Shown: positions 47,404 to 57,055 of the stretch, one piece after another
Layout of the letters: each line of letters begins with the position of its first letter
Position numbering within the stretch: the stretch's first letter is position 1
Origin: Alteromonas sp. 5E99-2
GTDB taxonomy: Bacteria; Pseudomonadota; Gammaproteobacteria; Enterobacterales; Alteromonadaceae
NCBI RefSeq assembly: GCF_017368475.1
Contig: NZ_JAFNJE010000001.1
Coordinates: 124,001 to 188,000 of the forward strand
Length of the DNA: 64,000 bases
Reading direction: 5' to 3'
Notes under the pieces: generated by a model
Databases searched by the model: none
What the model saw: only the letters and a program-made list of their open reading frames with translations
What the model was told of the DNA's origin: nothing
Made by a program: the position numbers and the translations under genes

Positions 47404-48413
47404 TACTGAACATTTGGCCATACACCACTGCGGCTGTGCCACAAGGATGTTGCCTTATCAATAGATTCAGAAGTTGAAAGTGAGTGCTTACATGCTAAAG
47501 CAACTGCTAGAGTACCAATAACCGCTTGTTCGCCGTATTTACACACTTTATTTCTTGTCCATGTATCTTTTAAACCTGCCGCCCCTAACTTTCGAGTTTG
47601 CAATGCCCAGTTATCTAAAAGTATAGGATATTCTCGCTGATTGCTGTGCCCGTCTTCGTAACTGTGCATCATAAATGCTTTTTCAGGTGTAGCTTCTACT
47701 TCACCACTGTCACCTCGAATACAGGCCACATTGGTATCTTGTAACAAATGAGCGACATCGATATGCATGCTATCTAAATCTCGGTGGAAAATACCGTGAA
47801 CACTGCAGCTTGCCTTTGCGGGATTTAACATTTTTGATAACGAATGCATGCAAGAACGCAAGCCTAGGGTGTGCCTAGTTTGCATTAACGTGGTCATAGA
47901 CGGGTGAAAACAACTAATACTCATGTAACTAAAACCAAAGGTGTCTAATTGCGTATTTGCGTGAGACGACGATGAGGCCATAGACCAGCCTAAATCTCGG
48001 TATATGGAATCTAAGTACACGCGATTAGAGTCTTGTTCTTCTAAACCATGTATAAACACTTTTTCACCTGATTCAGCTAAGGCCATCACCGCAAGTAAAA
48101 ACCAAGGTAAATGCCTGCGCTTGCCAGCATAGGCACCAAAGTCATAACTAATTGCGTGATTTAAAGCCAAAGAGGATTTGTTTCTGCATGCTTTTAAAAA
48201 CCCTGCAAGTTCATCGGCAGTTTCTTCGCGCATACGCAACAACATAAGTATTGCGCCCATTTGCTCAGGTAATGCTTTACCTAATAGCAATTCTGACATC
48301 AAATGTTCAGCTTGATTTTGGCTAAGGGTTTTGCCTGATTTTTGGCCACGGCCAACTAATGAAATATAGCTTTTTATATTTTCAAACAGTACCGAATCGT
48401 CACGGACAGACAT
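47403..48413 (-). CDS. ybiB: TrpD2/YbiB-like glycosyltransferase-fold protein
   Basis: The 336-residue protein resembles the anthranilate phosphoribosyltransferase fold: the N-terminal helical domain has SKAQ-like segments (LSQNQAEHLMSELLLGKALPEQMGAIL in two parts) and a later RHTLGLRSCMHSLSKMLNPA segment. It lacks the clear PRPP-binding glycine-rich loop of TrpD (GTGGD), as in the TrpD2 group, which binds nucleic acid in E. coli. Its role in nitrate assimilation is not known. Start ATG 48413 has GAGAG upstream; the TTG at 48449 is less likely. It lies between cobA and mobA. Confidence 0.78.
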   Translation of the reverse strand: MSVRDDSVLFENIKSYISLVGRGQKSGKTLSQNQAEHLMSELLLGKALPEQMGAILMLLRMREETADELAGFLKACRNKSSLALNHAISYDFGAYAGKRRHLPWFLLAVMALAESGEKVFIHGLEEQDSNRVYLDSIYRDLGWSMASSSSHANTQLDTFGFSYMSISCFHPSMTTLMQTRHTLGLRSCMHSLSKMLNPAKASCSVHGIFHRDLDSMHIDVAHLLQDTNVACIRGDSGEVEATPEKAFMMHSYEDGHSNQREYPILLDNWALQTRKLGAAGLKDTWTRNKVCKYGEQAVIGTLAVALACKHSLSTSESIDKATSLWHSRSGVWPNVQ

Positions 48414-48456
48414 AGTTATACTCTCGACATTACCAAATAGTTGGGTCAATCATTCA

Positions 48457-49329
48457 CTAAGCAGTCTGATATAAAAGTGCCAAATCTACTGCTTGTCTAC
48501 GACTAACCACTTCTCCTACTACGATTAAAGCGGGTCCGGCGAAGTCTTTCAAGGCTTCCTTGGCATTTAAATCGTCTAAGGTAGAACAAACAACCTGTTG
48601 ATTTTGAGTCGTACCTTGGTCAACTACAGCAATAGGCATAGTTGCACGCATACCGTGCTTGACCAAAGCGTCTTGAATTTGAGATACGCGATTTAACCCC
48701 ATATAAAATACCAATGTGCTGGGGTCTTTGGCTAAATGGGACCAATCTGCCCCCATACTTCCGTCTTTTAAATGGGCGGTAACAAACTTAACCGATTGCG
48801 AACACTCTCGATGCGTCAAAGGAATACCTGAATACGCTGCAACACCTGATGCAGCAGTGACACCTGGAATAACAGCAAAAGGAACACCACACTGAGTAAG
48901 GGTATCGGTTTCTTCTGCTAGACGACCAAAGATACTGGGGTCTCCCCCTTTTAATCGAACAACCGTAGCACCAGATTGGGCCTTTTTAACCATGAGTGCA
49001 TTAATGTCATCTTGTTTCATACTGTGCTTACCGCACTTTTTACCAACAAAAATTCGCTCAGCATGATCGGGAAACAAAGGATACAAAGCGTCACCAACAA
49101 GCCAATCAATTAAGATCACGTCGGCTTGCTGAATTAGTCTGTGGGCTTTAACCGTTAACAATTCAGGATCACCAGGGCCGGCACCAATTAAATAAACTTT
49201 ACCCTTAGTTTCTTCTTTAGAATTACAATCGGTAGAATGACGTCGGTTATCTAAAACAGCACCAGAATCCACGTCGTTCGTTTCAAAAAAATTGCCAAAC
49301 ATTTTTCTAAAGTGAAGTACAAAGGTCAC
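48457..49329 (-). CDS. cobA: Uroporphyrinogen-III C-methyltransferase
   Basis: CobA/NasF-type SAM methyltransferase that turns uroporphyrinogen III into precorrin-2, the precursor of siroheme for nitrite reductase NirB. The 290-residue protein has VYLIGAGPGDPELLTVKA, VRLKGGDPSIFGR, and VIPGVTAASGVAAYSGIPLTHR. An extra ~40-residue N-terminus precedes the domain. The start GTG 49329 shares its base with the nasA stop codon; ATG 49302 is the alternative. The oxidase/chelatase part of CysG is not present. Confidence 0.93.
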   Translation of the reverse strand: MTFVLHFRKMFGNFFETNDVDSGAVLDNRRHSTDCNSKEETKGKVYLIGAGPGDPELLTVKAHRLIQQADVILIDWLVGDALYPLFPDHAERIFVGKKCGKHSMKQDDINALMVKKAQSGATVVRLKGGDPSIFGRLAEETDTLTQCGVPFAVIPGVTAASGVAAYSGIPLTHRECSQSVKFVTAHLKDGSMGADWSHLAKDPSTLVFYMGLNRVSQIQDALVKHGMRATMPIAVVDQGTTQNQQVVCSTLDDLNAKEALKDFAGPALIVVGEVVSRRQAVDLALLYQTA

Positions 49330-52037
49330 TAGCTTACTCTCCGTACTGGAATAATATTGTCATCGATAATTTGTTGTAGTTCACTTTTACACGAGCCACA
49401 ATTGGTACCACATTTTAAGGTGTCGCCTAACGCAGTAACCGTATTTGCACCGGCAATAACAGCCTCTTCAATGTCTTTTTCATGGACTTTAAAGCAACTG
49501 CAAATTAATCGCCCTTTTAAGAAACTATCGTCCGGTTTTGCTTGTAGCAGAGACGTAACAGTAGAGAAATCTAATACTTTCTCAAAGCACTCATTCACCC
49601 AGTCTGCTGGTAATGCTTGCTGAGCTTCTCGGTCAGTAAAAAGAAAACTCGCCCAAAGCAGTTTTTTATCTTTCATCAAAATTGAAACTTGCGCGTTACC
49701 TTGGCTGGCACTAATCCACTCACCTTGCAAGCTGTCATAATCTCTAGTCTGAGATTGAGACCACCCATGCAGTGAAAATATTTCGTCATTAAGCGCCATT
49801 TCGTAATGAAAAGAGTTCTGTCGAAGAGCTTTTACCCAGAATGCTGCATCGGTTGAAATCCCAACATTTGAGAAAACAGAAACATACTGTTTGTACATTG
49901 CCTTAGTCAGGGAGACGGGTACCTGTTTACTCTCGGGTTGGCCAGATATCGGATCGGCGACAGAACTATATAAAGCGCTAACGGATGCACTAGATGAAAA
50001 CTGTTTATTAAAATGAATCGGCATAAAACAGCCATCTTCGCGCACTGAGTCTGTAATTTGTGCATAAGCTTGAGCTTCGCCAAACTCACTTTTAGCAACA
50101 ACAATGTCGCCATTTCTAATATTCTTTTCTGAAGCAGTACTTGAATGAAGCTGCAAAATGGAAAACGGCGTATGCTGACTTAGTGCGGATGCTCTTCCTG
50201 TGCGCGTCATGGTATGCCATTGGTCACGCATACGACCCGAATTCATAACGAAAGGATACGCTTCGCTCGTGTCCAACTTGGGTAAACGTGGCGTAATAGC
50301 AATAAATTTCGCTTTACCACTAGGTGTACTAAAACGTTTGTTCTCAAAAGGTCTAACGGATTCGCCGTTTTTATTAAATGGCCATTGCACAGGCGATAAC
50401 TGATTATATTCTTGCAACGACAAACCAACCAAAGGCGCTAAATTAAGCTGCATACTGTCTTTATTAACACTAGCGGTCATTCTTGCCCATTCATCAAAGA
50501 CTTCACTTTGATGATTAAAATCAAATCCATCAAACCCCATTTTGGTTGCAACATCACACATAATGTCCCAATCATGACGTGCATTACCAAAAGGTTTCAT
50601 AATTCCACGTTGTCTGGAAATTCGTCTTTCTGAATTTGTTACTGTGCCATCTTTTTCAGACCACCCCGTAGCAGGCAACACAATATCGGCAAACTCAATA
50701 GTATCGTTCTTACTTACGCAATCGGAAACAATCACGCATTCGCACTTTGATAACGCGTCTTTAATCGCGTTTAAATTGGGTAAGCTCACTGCAGGGTTTG
50801 TGGCCATAACCCATACTGCTTTAATTTTTCCACTGGCGATATCATCGAACATATCAACCGCTTTTGCGCCTTGTTTGTCACAAAGCGTTGGCGACTGCCA
50901 AAACGATTGCACTTTTTCTCTGTGCTCAGGGTTTTCTATATCTAAATGAGCAGCAAGTTGGTTAGCTAAACCACCCACTTCTCTGCCACCCATTGCATTT
51001 GGTTGGCCGGTAATAGAAAAGGGCCCAGCACCTGGCTTTAATAACCGCCCTGTAGCCAAATGGCAATTTATGATGCTGTTACATTTATCAACACCAGAGC
51101 CGGACTGATTAATTCCCATAGAGTAAAAGGTAATGACACGTTGGTTTTCACAAAACCATTGATAAAAACACGCTAAATCGCTTTCAGGCAAATCACAAAA
51201 TAGCGCTGTTTTTTCAATAGTCCATTGCTCGGCTTCCGCCAATGCACTTTCAAATCCTTCGGTGTGTTTCGCAATAAAATTCCGATCTAGGGCATCATTT
51301 TTTTCAATAAAATGCAAAAGACCATTAAATATTGCGCCGTCACTGCCCGGTTTAATGGGTAAATGTAAGTTTGCTAATGAAACAGATGCGGTTTTTCTGG
51401 GGTCAATAACAACAATTTTTAAATTAGGACGCTGCTTTTTCGCACGTTCAACCCGTTGAAACAATACAGGGTGTGTCCAAGCTGCGTTTGAACCAACAAG
51501 CACTAGCATGTCGGTTAAACCTAAATCTTCGTAATCGCAGGGGACTACGTCTTCACCAAACGCACGCTTGTAGCCTGCGACTGCGGAAGACATACATAGA
51601 CGAGAATTGGTGTCTATATTAGCGCTGCCAATATAGCCTTTCATTAACTTGTTTGCGATATAGTAATCTTCAGTAAGCAATTGACCAGATACGTAAAACG
51701 CTACCGCATCTGGTCCATGCTTTTTTATTATAGAAGAAAGTTTTTCTGCCACTGTATCAGTGGCATCAGACCAACTGCAAATCTCACCATTTACCTTGGG
51801 AGAATGCAGCCGGCCACTTTCTTTGTCACTTGTACTCACCGTGTCCAAGAGGTGTGTGCCTTTAACGCACAAGCGACCATAGTTGGCGGGATGTTCCTTT
51901 GTTCCTTCGAGTGAAACGGGTGTGCCATCCTGGCTAAGGTAAACATCCACACCGCACCCTACCCCACAATATGCGCATGTAGTTGAAACTAATGCTTGTG
52001 GTTCGGGTGAGTCGAGCAAAATATCTTTCACCAGCAC
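49329..52037 (-). CDS. nasA: Assimilatory nitrate reductase catalytic subunit
   Basis: NasA reduces nitrate to nitrite in the cytoplasm. The 902-residue molybdoenzyme has the N-terminal [4Fe-4S] site (Cys21, Cys24, Cys28 in CAYCGVGC, plus Cys in YGRLCVKG), bis-MGD binding segments (CMSSAVAGYKRAFG, GQPNAMGGREVGG, TGWSEKDGTVTNSERR) and a C-terminal extra [2Fe-2S] BFD-like domain (LICSCFKVHEKD, KCGTNCGSCKSEL). That domain points to the single-subunit type that receives electrons through it. Start GTG 52037 overlaps nirD by 10 nt. Confidence 0.95.
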   Translation of the reverse strand: MLVKDILLDSPEPQALVSTTCAYCGVGCGVDVYLSQDGTPVSLEGTKEHPANYGRLCVKGTHLLDTVSTSDKESGRLHSPKVNGEICSWSDATDTVAEKLSSIIKKHGPDAVAFYVSGQLLTEDYYIANKLMKGYIGSANIDTNSRLCMSSAVAGYKRAFGEDVVPCDYEDLGLTDMLVLVGSNAAWTHPVLFQRVERAKKQRPNLKIVVIDPRKTASVSLANLHLPIKPGSDGAIFNGLLHFIEKNDALDRNFIAKHTEGFESALAEAEQWTIEKTALFCDLPESDLACFYQWFCENQRVITFYSMGINQSGSGVDKCNSIINCHLATGRLLKPGAGPFSITGQPNAMGGREVGGLANQLAAHLDIENPEHREKVQSFWQSPTLCDKQGAKAVDMFDDIASGKIKAVWVMATNPAVSLPNLNAIKDALSKCECVIVSDCVSKNDTIEFADIVLPATGWSEKDGTVTNSERRISRQRGIMKPFGNARHDWDIMCDVATKMGFDGFDFNHQSEVFDEWARMTASVNKDSMQLNLAPLVGLSLQEYNQLSPVQWPFNKNGESVRPFENKRFSTPSGKAKFIAITPRLPKLDTSEAYPFVMNSGRMRDQWHTMTRTGRASALSQHTPFSILQLHSSTASEKNIRNGDIVVAKSEFGEAQAYAQITDSVREDGCFMPIHFNKQFSSSASVSALYSSVADPISGQPESKQVPVSLTKAMYKQYVSVFSNVGISTDAAFWVKALRQNSFHYEMALNDEIFSLHGWSQSQTRDYDSLQGEWISASQGNAQVSILMKDKKLLWASFLFTDREAQQALPADWVNECFEKVLDFSTVTSLLQAKPDDSFLKGRLICSCFKVHEKDIEEAVIAGANTVTALGDTLKCGTNCGSCKSELQQIIDDNIIPVRRVS

Positions 52038-52378
52038 ATCTCGACTGAGTTTCCATTTACACGAACATCGTAAGCTTCAATGGAAACTGACTCATCTTCG
52101 GTGCACTGACCACTTTCTAAATCGAAATGTTGCTTGTAAAGAGGCGAAGCGACAACATAGCGCCCGCCCAACGAACCTACAATACCGCGGTAAAGCACAT
52201 TGGCTTTACCAAACGGGTCGTAATTACTAACAGCAAATAACTTGTTTTCACCAATACAGAATAATGCAATTTGTTGTTCGTCTTCTGTATCTTCGTTGAT
52301 AAGAACACAAACCCCTGAATCATTGATTAAATCTTCAACGTTACAGACAGGGCGCCATTGTTTTTCTTGTTGGCTCAT
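52028..52378 (-). CDS. nirD: Nitrite reductase small subunit
   Basis: NirD is the small partner of NirB. The 116-residue protein has the Rieske-like fold without the cluster ligands (IALFCIGENKLFAVSNYDPFGKANVL and SPLYKQHFDLESG), as usual in NirD. It overlaps nirB by 4 nt at its start and nasA by 10 nt at its end. The three genes are therefore coupled. Confidence 0.93.
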   Translation of the reverse strand: MSQQEKQWRPVCNVEDLINDSGVCVLINEDTEDEQQIALFCIGENKLFAVSNYDPFGKANVLYRGIVGSLGGRYVVASPLYKQHFDLESGQCTEDESVSIEAYDVRVNGNSVEMCW

Positions 52379-54924
52379 TGCACTTCCTTAATATCGATCT
52401 CACTAAGTTTTTCAGCTTCTGTGGCAGGGCGAATTTGTCCGCGCTCATCCACAAATTGTATATTTGTATCTGTTTTTTTAGAGTTAACAAACTGGCGAAA
52501 ACGCTTCATAGAATCTGGGTTACCTATGGTGGTTTTCCATTCACACTGGTACGTTTCAACAACATTATCCATTTGTGATTCAAGTGTTTCACCAAACCCA
52601 AGTGAGTCTTCTATAACCACTTCTTTTAGGTAATCTAGACCGCCTTCTAGGTTGTCCATCCATACTGATGTACGTTGTAAACGATCAGCAGTTTTTACAT
52701 AAAACATCAATACACGATCAATATATTTAACTAATGTTTCGTCATCTAAGTCTGTTGCAAACAAATCACCATGACGAGGCTTCATCCCACCATTTCCACA
52801 TACGTATAAGTTCCAACCATTATCTACTGCGATTACGCCTATATCTTTACTTTGTGCTTCAGCACATTCGCGAGTACAGCCAGACACAGCAAATTTAATT
52901 TTATGTGGAGCCCGCAGGCCTTTGTAGCGATTTTCTAGGAAAATAGCCATACCTACACTGTCTTGAACACCGTAGCGACACCAGGTTTTACCTACGCAAG
53001 ATTTCACCGTACGCAGTGACTTACCATAGGCGTGTCCCGTTTCCATTCCAGCAGCAATGAGTTCTTCCCAAATGCCTGGAAGTTGGTCGATACGAGCACC
53101 GAATAAATCGATACGCTGACCACCAGTAATCTTGGTATAAAGATTATATTTTTTCGCTACTTCACCAATAACAATGAGCTTTTCAGGAGTAATTTCACCA
53201 CCTGGAATACGGGGAACTACAGAATAAGTACCGTCTTTTTGCATATTGGCTAAGTAGGTATCATTAGTATCTTGAAGAGGAATATGTACTGGCTCTAAAA
53301 CGTAATCATTCCATACAGAGGCTAAAATTGAACCTACTGCAGGCTTACAAATTTCACAACCTAATTCGCCTTTACCATGACTTTCTAATAAACCTTCAAA
53401 GGTTCTAATTTCATTCACTTTGATGATGTCATAAAGCTCTTGACGGCTATAAGCAAAATGCTCACAAATGTCTTTACTTACTTCAACACCACGACCTTCC
53501 AAATCAGCATCAACAACAGACTTAAGTAAAGCCGCACAACCACCACAACCCGTGGCTGCTTTAGTACATGTTTTAACGTCACCAACACTACACGCACCTT
53601 CATCAATAGAACTAATGATGTCGCCTTTGGTTACGTTGTGGCATGAACAAATTACCGCGGTTTCAGGTAATGCATCTGCACCTAAACCTGGTTTGTTATC
53701 TGCCATTGGCAAAATAAGTGCTTCAGGAGAATCTTCCAATGCAATGCTGTTAAGCATGTATTGTAAAAGCGTATCGTATTCTGAGGTATCTCCGACTAAA
53801 ACAGCACCAAGTAGTGTTGTTTTATCTTCAGAGATTACAATCTTTTTATAAACGCCTTCCGGCTGATTTTCGTAGATGTAAGCTAGCGCGCCTTCAGTTT
53901 TACCGTGGGCATCACCAATACTACCTACTTCTACACCGAGTAGTTTTAGCTTAGTACTCATATCAGCACCAGCAAACTCAGCATTTTCAATATCAGTTTG
54001 AAGAATGTGACGTGCAGCGACTTTTGCCATTGAATAACCTGGCGCAACCAAGCCGTAACAGAAGTTATTTAGCGCTGCACACTCACCAATTGCATAAACA
54101 TCCGGAGCCGATGTCTTACAAGATGCATCAATCGCAATCCCGCCTCTTTCGCCTACAGCCATTTCAGCATCTCTGCCAAGTTGATCGTAAGGGCGAATAC
54201 CAGCAGAAAACAAAATCATATCGGTTTCAAGATAACGACCATCCGCAAAATTCATGCGGTAGCGACATGTTTCACCTGCTTCGATTATTTGCGTCGCACA
54301 GCCCGTATGCACTTGAACACCGAGTTCTTCAATTTTTGAACGCAATACTCGGCCGCCCGCCTCATCTAGCTGAACGCCCATCAATTGAGGGGCAAATTCA
54401 ACGACATGAGTTTGTAAGCCTAGGTTTTGCAACGCGTTTGCTGCTTCTAAACCAAGTAAACCACCTCCAACAACGACGCCAACTTTACTTTGCGAAGCCG
54501 ATTCTTGAATATCTACTAGATCTTCAAGGGTGCGATAAACTAAACAATGTGGTTGTTCATGGCCTGGAATAGGTGGAACAAACGCGTAAGAGCCGGTCGC
54601 CATGACTAAGTGATCATAGGAAATCGTTTTATCGGTGTTAGTAGTAACCGTTTTACTTTCCGTATCAATATTAGTCGCAAGCGTACTCGTGAGCACTTCA
54701 ACATTCCATTCGTCGTATTGCTCTTGTGTAATCATAGCTAAATCTGCAGCAGTTTTACCGCCGAAGAACTCTGACAAATGTACACGGTCATAGGCAAGAT
54801 TTGGCTCCCCACAGATAACAGTAATACGCGTATCTGTAGATTCTCGAAGTTTTACCACTTCTTCGACGAAGTGGTTACCCACCATACCGTTGCCGACTAC
54901 GACAATGTGTTGCGAAATGCTCAT
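52375..54924 (-). CDS. nirB: NADH-dependent nitrite reductase large subunit
   Basis: NirB reduces nitrite to ammonium with NAD(P)H. The 849-residue protein shows the FAD domain (VVGNGMVGNHFVEE, GECAALNNFCYGLVAPGY), two BFD-like [2Fe-2S] segments (CSCHNVTKGDI, CTKAATGCGGC), and the siroheme/[4Fe-4S] domain (GKTWCRYGVQDSVG, SGCTRECAEAQ, YVCGNGG). All binding Cys are present. Siroheme made through cobA downstream is its cofactor. The gene follows the porin gene after 11 nt. Confidence 0.96.
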   Translation of the reverse strand: MSISQHIVVVGNGMVGNHFVEEVVKLRESTDTRITVICGEPNLAYDRVHLSEFFGGKTAADLAMITQEQYDEWNVEVLTSTLATNIDTESKTVTTNTDKTISYDHLVMATGSYAFVPPIPGHEQPHCLVYRTLEDLVDIQESASQSKVGVVVGGGLLGLEAANALQNLGLQTHVVEFAPQLMGVQLDEAGGRVLRSKIEELGVQVHTGCATQIIEAGETCRYRMNFADGRYLETDMILFSAGIRPYDQLGRDAEMAVGERGGIAIDASCKTSAPDVYAIGECAALNNFCYGLVAPGYSMAKVAARHILQTDIENAEFAGADMSTKLKLLGVEVGSIGDAHGKTEGALAYIYENQPEGVYKKIVISEDKTTLLGAVLVGDTSEYDTLLQYMLNSIALEDSPEALILPMADNKPGLGADALPETAVICSCHNVTKGDIISSIDEGACSVGDVKTCTKAATGCGGCAALLKSVVDADLEGRGVEVSKDICEHFAYSRQELYDIIKVNEIRTFEGLLESHGKGELGCEICKPAVGSILASVWNDYVLEPVHIPLQDTNDTYLANMQKDGTYSVVPRIPGGEITPEKLIVIGEVAKKYNLYTKITGGQRIDLFGARIDQLPGIWEELIAAGMETGHAYGKSLRTVKSCVGKTWCRYGVQDSVGMAIFLENRYKGLRAPHKIKFAVSGCTRECAEAQSKDIGVIAVDNGWNLYVCGNGGMKPRHGDLFATDLDDETLVKYIDRVLMFYVKTADRLQRTSVWMDNLEGGLDYLKEVVIEDSLGFGETLESQMDNVVETYQCEWKTTIGNPDSMKRFRQFVNSKKTDTNIQFVDERGQIRPATEAEKLSEIDIKEVQ

Positions 54925-54935
54925 TTAAAAGCTCC

Positions 54936-56129
54936 TTAGAAAGTTTTACCTACCCATAGCCAAACCGCATCTTCATCTACAGCAAAATCGTCAGCAGAGT
55001 AAAATGAGGCTTTTATGCCAGAGTAAATACCATTTTTGAACTTCTTGGTGTATTGAAGTTCTAATTCTGAACCTAGCTCATCAAGTGTTTCACTTGCTGA
55101 TTCGGCATTAAAGTCGTGATAACGAACTAACCATGAGCCACCCCACACTTTACCAGCCAAAGATACGTAAAAATCTTCAAGGCCAACAGCAGGTGTACCT
55201 AGGAATTGGTCAGTCCAACCATTAAATTTATGTAACGTTGCTAAAGGTGTAGAAAAGCCAAACTGGCCGTCATCAGAACCCAAAGATTCAAAACCAATTT
55301 TTGCATTCAAACCACTAAAGGCTGCACCACCTTCAAAACGGAAAAAGTCTGCATCAAACTCGCCTGCAGCAGTCTCTGATGTTTGCGTAGCAAACTCGGC
55401 TAAATAGGTTACTGACACATTGTCATTTATTGGCTTTCCACCTCTAAATGCAACACCATAAGTATCAAGGGTGTTGTTTGTTTCGTCTTCATCTAATAAA
55501 TAAGAGTAAGCTGTGATTTTACCCGCAGATGTTTTGTATGAAGCGTTAATGAAAATGTCATTCGAATCTAAATCTGCATCTTCTGCGAAAATACGATTAC
55601 GCTGAGTAACAAGAGCTGCGGTAACGTTTATTTCTTTAGTTGGAGTGTAAACTACAGACGCAGCATCAAATGTCTGCTTGTCTTGACGCCATGCTACATG
55701 ACCAATAAAGCGGTGATCGTCCAGCGTTATTACTTGGCGACCGATTTTAGCCGTTACTTGGTCACTTTTATACTGAATATAACCTTGATCTAACTCGGTT
55801 GTTTCTGGGTCAGCTATGATAGAAAAACCAGGTGTGCCTTGTCCGGTGATTGGAAATGCTGCATTACGAGAATCAACGCCAAGAACGCTTCGCACGTCTT
55901 CTAGCTCAACAAAACCAGACCAACCATTAATATCTTTAGACTTCACACTGATGGTTGTACGAAGTGTCAATGAATCTGCCGTTCTATTTGCATCATCATT
56001 TGTAATGTTTTCATAGCGGAGGCGAAAATCAGCTTTTGCGCTTAAGAAATCTTCAGCAGCAACATTACCCGCAGCTAAAATTGAAGCACCTAAAATGGCG
56101 CAAGTAATTAAATTTTTGGTGTTTTTCAT
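54936..56129 (-). CDS. Outer-membrane porin of the nitrate operon (alginate-export/OprD-like barrel)
   Basis: The 397-residue precursor has a signal peptide (ending GNVAA) and a barrel that begins FLSAKADFRLRYENITNDD and ends in a C-terminal Phe (VWLWVGKTF). Strand patterns such as RLRYENIT, GYIQYKSDQVTAKIGRQVI and AAFSGLNAKIGFESLG recall the alginate_exp / OprD-like porin superfamily. It lies between nrtD and nirB with gaps of 45 and 11 nt, so nitrate or nitrite diffusion is the likely role (inferred). Start ATG 56129 chosen; the earlier TTG adds 5 residues. Confidence 0.8.
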   Translation of the reverse strand: MKNTKNLITCAILGASILAAGNVAAEDFLSAKADFRLRYENITNDDANRTADSLTLRTTISVKSKDINGWSGFVELEDVRSVLGVDSRNAAFPITGQGTPGFSIIADPETTELDQGYIQYKSDQVTAKIGRQVITLDDHRFIGHVAWRQDKQTFDAASVVYTPTKEINVTAALVTQRNRIFAEDADLDSNDIFINASYKTSAGKITAYSYLLDEDETNNTLDTYGVAFRGGKPINDNVSVTYLAEFATQTSETAAGEFDADFFRFEGGAAFSGLNAKIGFESLGSDDGQFGFSTPLATLHKFNGWTDQFLGTPAVGLEDFYVSLAGKVWGGSWLVRYHDFNAESASETLDELGSELELQYTKKFKNGIYSGIKASFYSADDFAVDEDAVWLWVGKTF

Positions 56130-56174
56130 AGTGTTTAAATCCAATTTAATTTTTAGAAATTTTTTAATAACGTG

Positions 56175-57017
56175 TTATGCCACATGTGAATTAGTCGACA
56201 CTACACTAGGCTTTTTTTTTGCTTTCACCGGCTGTACCTTGGCTTGCTTTTCATACAAGAAAGTTAAAACCTCTGAACGTAAATGGTTATAGTGCGGATC
56301 GTTTGCGAGTGCAAGTCTGTCTCTTGGCCGAGGCAAATCCACATCTAAAATTTCACCCACTGTTGCAGCAGGCCCATTGGTCATCATCACTATTCTGTCA
56401 GACAACAAAACGGCTTCATCTACATCATGGGTAATCATAACCACTGTATTTTTCAGTTCGTCTTGAATTTCCATGAGAGAGTCTTGTAGATGTGCTCTAG
56501 TTAACGCATCAAGTGCACCAAAAGGTTCATCCATTAGTAACACTTCAGGTTGCATCGCTAGGGCTCGTGCAATACCAATACGCTGCTTCATACCGCCAGA
56601 CATTTCATCGGGTCGTTTTTGCATTGCATGGTCCATGTACACAAGCTTTAAGTTATGCTCAATCCATTCCTTAGTTTCAGCTGGTGACTTGCTTTTGCCA
56701 AAAACTTGTTTAACAGCAAGTTCAACATTTTGGTATGCCGTTAACCAGGGTAGTAACGAGTGGTTTTGAAAAACAACTGCACGTTCAGGGCCTGGCTCAT
56801 TGACTTCACGTTGGTTTAGAATCACACCACCGTTTTTAGCTTGAACCAAACCGGCTATAACGTTTAACACAGTTGATTTACCGCAGCCTGAATGACCAAT
56901 GAGAGAAACAAATTCACCTTTTTGAATTTGTAAGTCCACTTCTTTTAATGCTGTGAACTCTCCCTTTGGAGTAGGAAACGTTACATCAATTTTGCTGATA
57001 TCTAAAAATGATTTCAT
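56175..57017 (-). CDS. nrtD: Nitrate ABC transporter, ATPase
   Basis: The ATPase of the NrtABD-type uptake system. The 280-residue protein has Walker A GHSGCGKST, Q-loop VFQNHSLLPWL, signature MSGGMKQRIGIARAL, Walker B VLLMDEPFGALD, and ITHDVDEAVLLSDR. The C-terminal tail is Lys-rich. It is the ATPase-only form: no NrtA-like domain is fused, as occurs in cyanobacterial NrtC. It follows nrtB by 38 nt. Confidence 0.9.
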   Translation of the reverse strand: MKSFLDISKIDVTFPTPKGEFTALKEVDLQIQKGEFVSLIGHSGCGKSTVLNVIAGLVQAKNGGVILNQREVNEPGPERAVVFQNHSLLPWLTAYQNVELAVKQVFGKSKSPAETKEWIEHNLKLVYMDHAMQKRPDEMSGGMKQRIGIARALAMQPEVLLMDEPFGALDALTRAHLQDSLMEIQDELKNTVVMITHDVDEAVLLSDRIVMMTNGPAATVGEILDVDLPRPRDRLALANDPHYNHLRSEVLTFLYEKQAKVQPVKAKKKPSVVSTNSHVA

Positions 57018-57055
57018 TTTAATGCTTCTCTTAAATTAGTTTCCGTTAATTCAGT

